Source: JAQGMV01 sp046597455 (lineage in GTDB: Bacteria > Pseudomonadota > Gammaproteobacteria > Burkholderiales > SG8-41). From it: 17,426 nucleotides of DNA. Within the stretch, counting starts at the first letter, position 1, and each line of letters starts with the position of its first letter. This document shows, piece by piece, positions 15,302 to 17,426 of the stretch. The DNA lies in assembly GCA_046597455.1 (NCBI GenBank), contig JBKJKJ010000086.1, positions 1 to 17,426 on the forward strand, in the 5' to 3' direction. The notes beneath the pieces were generated by a model. The model searched no databases, was not told the origin of the DNA, and worked only from the letters and a program-made list of their open reading frames with translations. The translations under genes were made by a program, and so were the position numbers.

Positions 15302-15736
15302 CTAGCCCAGGATCTCCGCGATGTGCTCGCGCGCGCCCAGCTCGGATACGAATTCGCGCAATTCCGGACCGAGCGCGTCGCGCGCCGAGACCATGCCGAT
15401 CGGCCGGCCGTTTTCCACCACCGGCACATTGCGGAAACCGCCTTCATACATCATGTGCAGCGCATGCCCCAGCGGCTTGTCGGGTCCGATCGTTTGCGGA
15501 TGCGGCGTCATCACGTCGGCGAGCAGCGTAATTCCGGGGTCGCGGGCTTCGGCGGTCACGCGAAAGAGCGCGTCACGCTCGGTGAATATGCCGACCAGCC
15601 GGCGCAGGTCACACACCAGCAGCGCGCCGATTCGCCTGTCCTTCATCACGCGCGCGGCGCCGAGGACGGTCATCGAGCTGGGCGCGGTCGCGATCTGCTG
15701 ATTCTCGATAATGGTTCTGATCGGTCGGTGGGGCAT
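15302..15736 (-). CDS. Two-CBS-domain protein
   Basis: A 144-residue cytoplasmic protein made almost entirely of two tandem CBS motifs (about 12-62 and 77-132), the Bateman module that senses adenine nucleotides or related ligands. The first contains RRIGALLVCDLRRLVGIFTE ending in the typical FTERD turn; the second contains FRNVPVVENGRPIGMVSARD. No catalytic, kinase or channel domain is attached, so it may regulate a partner protein. The start has GGAGG 5 nt upstream. It is divergent from the yaiI gene, and its promoter area contains an inverted repeat. Confidence 0.93.
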   Translation of the reverse strand: MPHRPIRTIIENQQIATAPSSMTVLGAARVMKDRRIGALLVCDLRRLVGIFTERDALFRVTAEARDPGITLLADVMTPHPQTIGPDKPLGHALHMMYEGGFRNVPVVENGRPIGMVSARDALGPELREFVSELGAREHIAEILG

Positions 15737-15766
15737 GGCGACCTCCGGACGTGAGGAATGGTAGAC

Positions 15767-15794
15767 AGACTACTCGCGTTGCGCGCGAGTTCAA
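15767..15794 (-). promoter_or_regulatory. Candidate promoter with internal inverted repeat for the CBS gene
   Basis: On the minus strand a -35-like TTGAAC (15789-15794) and a weak -10-like TAGTCT (15767-15772) are 16 bp apart. The inverted repeat ACTCGCG (15772-15778) and CGCGAGT (15784-15790) fills the spacer, where a dimeric regulator could act. The repeat is directly visible; the promoter assignment is tentative. Confidence 0.35.
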
Positions 15795-15999
15795 GTGCCT
15801 TGCCGGCGTATGCAAATACCTGCGCACGCTAACGAGGCGGCATCTCATGCGCGCGCATGCGGTTCCACGACTCGCAAACGCGATACCAATACGCAGGTTC
15901 CGAGCGCGCGGAAAACACGCGCTTCGCCGCGTTCCATCCGCGAATAGCTGGCATACTCGAAGGAATAAGGATAGGCCGCACCGCGGCGGAAAGGACGTG

Positions 16000-16497
16000 A
16001 TGCACATCTGGGTCGACGCCGACGCCTGCCCCGGCGTCATCAAGGACATACTCTATCGCGCGGCAGAGCGCCTGCAGATTCAGATGACCCTCGTCGCCAA
16101 CAAGGCGTTGCGCATTCCTTCTTCGCGCTTCGTGCACATGATGCAGGTGCCGCGCGGTTTCGACGTTGCGGATAACGAAATCGTCGGGCGCATCGCAGCG
16201 GGCGACCTGGTGATCACTGCCGATATTCCACTCGCCGCCGATGTCATCGCGCGCGCCGGGCACGCGCTCAATCCGCGCGGTGAGTTCTATACGCCGGACA
16301 ACATTCGCGAGCGGCTCGAGCTGCGCAATTTCCTCGAAGGTCTACGCGGGCAGGGCGTGCAGACGAGCGGGCCGGCCCCACTCGATCAGACCGATCGGAA
16401 GCGGTTTGCGGACCAGCTCGACCGGTTTCTGGCGCGCCAGGCGCGTGCAGCCCCGGCTCCGGCGCACGACCGCGCCACACGAACAGGCGCAGACTGA
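16000..16497 (+). CDS. yaiI: DUF188 / YaiI-YqxD family protein
   Basis: A 165-residue cytoplasmic protein of the conserved UPF0178 (YaiI/YqxD) family. It opens with MHIWVDADACPGVIKDIL, the DADACP signature, and continues with the family segments VANKALRIPSS, ITADIPLAADV and LNPRGEFYTPDNIRERL. The fold resembles PIN-like nuclease domains, but the molecular function is not established. The start at 16000 has AAGGA 4 nt upstream; the frame is open further left without family similarity. A C-terminal extra part rich in Ala, Pro and Arg (QARAAPAPAHDRAT) looks disordered. It is divergent from the CBS gene and converges with the EAL gene. Confidence 0.92.
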   Translation: MHIWVDADACPGVIKDILYRAAERLQIQMTLVANKALRIPSSRFVHMMQVPRGFDVADNEIVGRIAAGDLVITADIPLAADVIARAGHALNPRGEFYTPDNIRERLELRNFLEGLRGQGVQTSGPAPLDQTDRKRFADQLDRFLARQARAAPAPAHDRATRTGAD

Positions 16498-16574
16498 CGC
16501 AAGCGATTTCGCTCGCCGCTGGCTGCCACACTCGCGCGGTTTGTAACGCTCACCGCGATCGACGATACGGGTGA

Positions 16575-17426
16575 TCAGCCGACCGAAACCGGTTGTTCCC
16601 GCGCGCCCCCGTCCTGGCTGGCCGATTCCAAAGGCAGCGTTCGCGGGCTGCGGATGAGCTCGGTGAACTGCTCGGCGGGGAGGGGGCGGGAAAAGTAAAA
16701 GCCCTGCATTTCATCGCAGCCGTGCGCCCTGAGAAAGCCGAGCTGCGCACTGGTTTCGACGCCCTCTGCCACGACCTTGAGCCGCAGCGCGTGCGCCATG
16801 GTGATGACCGCCTGCGCGATCGATGCGTCGTCCTGGTCAGCGGGAAGACCGGTGACGAACGACCGGTCGATCTTCAGCGAGTCGATGGGGAATCGCTTCA
16901 GGTAACTCAGGCTGGAGTAGCCGGTGCCAAAGTCGTCTAGCGCCACGCCAATGCCCATCGCTTTGAGCGCGCCCAATGTGCGGATAAAACCTTCAGGGTC
17001 ATTCATCATCACTGACTCGGTGATCTCTAGCTGCAGGCCTGAGGGGGCCAGGCCCGTGCGCTCTAGTACGCCCGCAATGCTCGCTAGCAAGTCGCTTTGT
17101 CGGAACTGAATACCTGACACGTTGACGGCGACCGATGCATGCGTCACCCCCTGCGTGCGCCAAGTCTGGGCCTGCCGGCAGGCTTCCTCCAGCACCCACT
17201 CTCCGATGGGCACGATGATGCCCGTTTGCTCTGCCAAGTCGATGAACTGTAGCGGCGGTACCAGGCCCCGCTCGGGGTGGTTCCAGCGGATCAGCGCCTC
17301 CATGCCGCTGAGCGCGCCCGACACTGCGTCGTACTTCGGCTGGTAGTGCAGTTCAAATTCATGCCGCATCAGGGCTTGGCGTAATGCGCTTTCCAACTCC
17401 AGGCGATCTTGGCCGTGTACATCGAG
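16575..17426 (-). CDS. EAL-domain c-di-GMP phosphodiesterase, C-terminal part
   Basis: The frame is open to the right window edge, so only the last 283 residues are seen; the start lies outside. It reads LDVHGQDRLELESALRQALM and then a full EAL domain that would hydrolyse cyclic di-GMP. Key motifs are present: MEALIRW (the EAL signature), VAVNVSG with its metal-ligand Asn, EITES, DDFGTGYSSLSYLKRFP, KIDRSFV, AEGVET and the QGFYFSRPLP end, so it should be catalytically competent. The sequence before EAL is the usual linker after a GGDEF domain, so the whole protein is probably a GGDEF-EAL or PAS-GGDEF-EAL protein. After EAL there is a short tail with no known motif. A 77-bp gap to the yaiI stop holds no clear terminator. 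Confidence 0.95.
   Translation of the reverse strand, partial: LDVHGQDRLELESALRQALMRHEFELHYQPKYDAVSGALSGMEALIRWNHPERGLVPPLQFIDLAEQTGIIVPIGEWVLEEACRQAQTWRTQGVTHASVAVNVSGIQFRQSDLLASIAGVLERTGLAPSGLQLEITESVMMNDPEGFIRTLGALKAMGIGVALDDFGTGYSSLSYLKRFPIDSLKIDRSFVTGLPADQDDASIAQAVITMAHALRLKVVAEGVETSAQLGFLRAHGCDEMQGFYFSRPLPAEQFTELIRSPRTLPLESASQDGGAREQPVSVG

Noticed and set aside
16498..16574. AGCGATTTCGCT near the end of yaiI as a possible bidirectional terminator
   Set aside because: Only about 4-5 bp of stem and no T-tract on either strand.

Overview
The window is GC-rich, densely packed chromosomal DNA with the gene content of a betaproteobacterium, most likely in or near the Burkholderiales. The main evidence is the Bug-type (Bordetella uptake gene) tripartite tricarboxylate receptors: two complete genes and one remnant. 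A DesA-type desaturase, a patatin/DUF3734 protein and a PilU-type pilus ATPase fit the same group. No phage, integrase, transposase, CRISPR, tRNA or rRNA is visible. This is ordinary chromosome with a few unusual regulatory sequences and one clear gene remnant, and I see no convincing new multi-gene system.

Region 1 (1-3997, minus strand) is an ABC importer operon read leftwards: periplasmic binding protein, a double-length fused permease, and an ATPase cut by the window edge. Its upstream region has three tandem 13-bp repeats and a perfect 12-bp palindrome overlapping the ribosome binding site. Region 2 (3998-4493) has no convincing gene but holds two strong inverted repeats, the second in the leader of pilU. 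Region 3 (4494-6217, plus) is pilU followed 44 bp later by a small membrane-anchored protein of unknown function.

Region 4 (6221-9011, minus) carries a five-helix membrane phosphoethanolamine-transferase/sulfatase-fold protein with a short tandem repeat over its start codon, and a zinc-free MDR (quinone-reductase-like) oxidoreductase. Region 5 (9091-12047) has a Bug receptor on plus, a single-domain response regulator on minus (probably TTG start), a 66-residue hypothetical protein on plus, and a second Bug receptor on minus.

Region 6 (12048-15142, minus) holds a small potassium-channel-like protein, the C-terminal 73 codons of a third Bug receptor abutting the stop codon of a patatin-like phospholipase gene, then that phospholipase and a DesA-type fatty acid desaturase. 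The last two could both act on membrane lipids, but nothing in the sequence ties them together. Region 7 (15302-17426) holds a two-CBS-domain protein (minus), a DUF188/YaiI protein (plus), and the C-terminal part of an EAL-domain c-di-GMP phosphodiesterase (minus) that runs off the right edge. PilU and the EAL protein both belong to families linked to surface motility, but they lie about 11 kb apart here and any link is inference.
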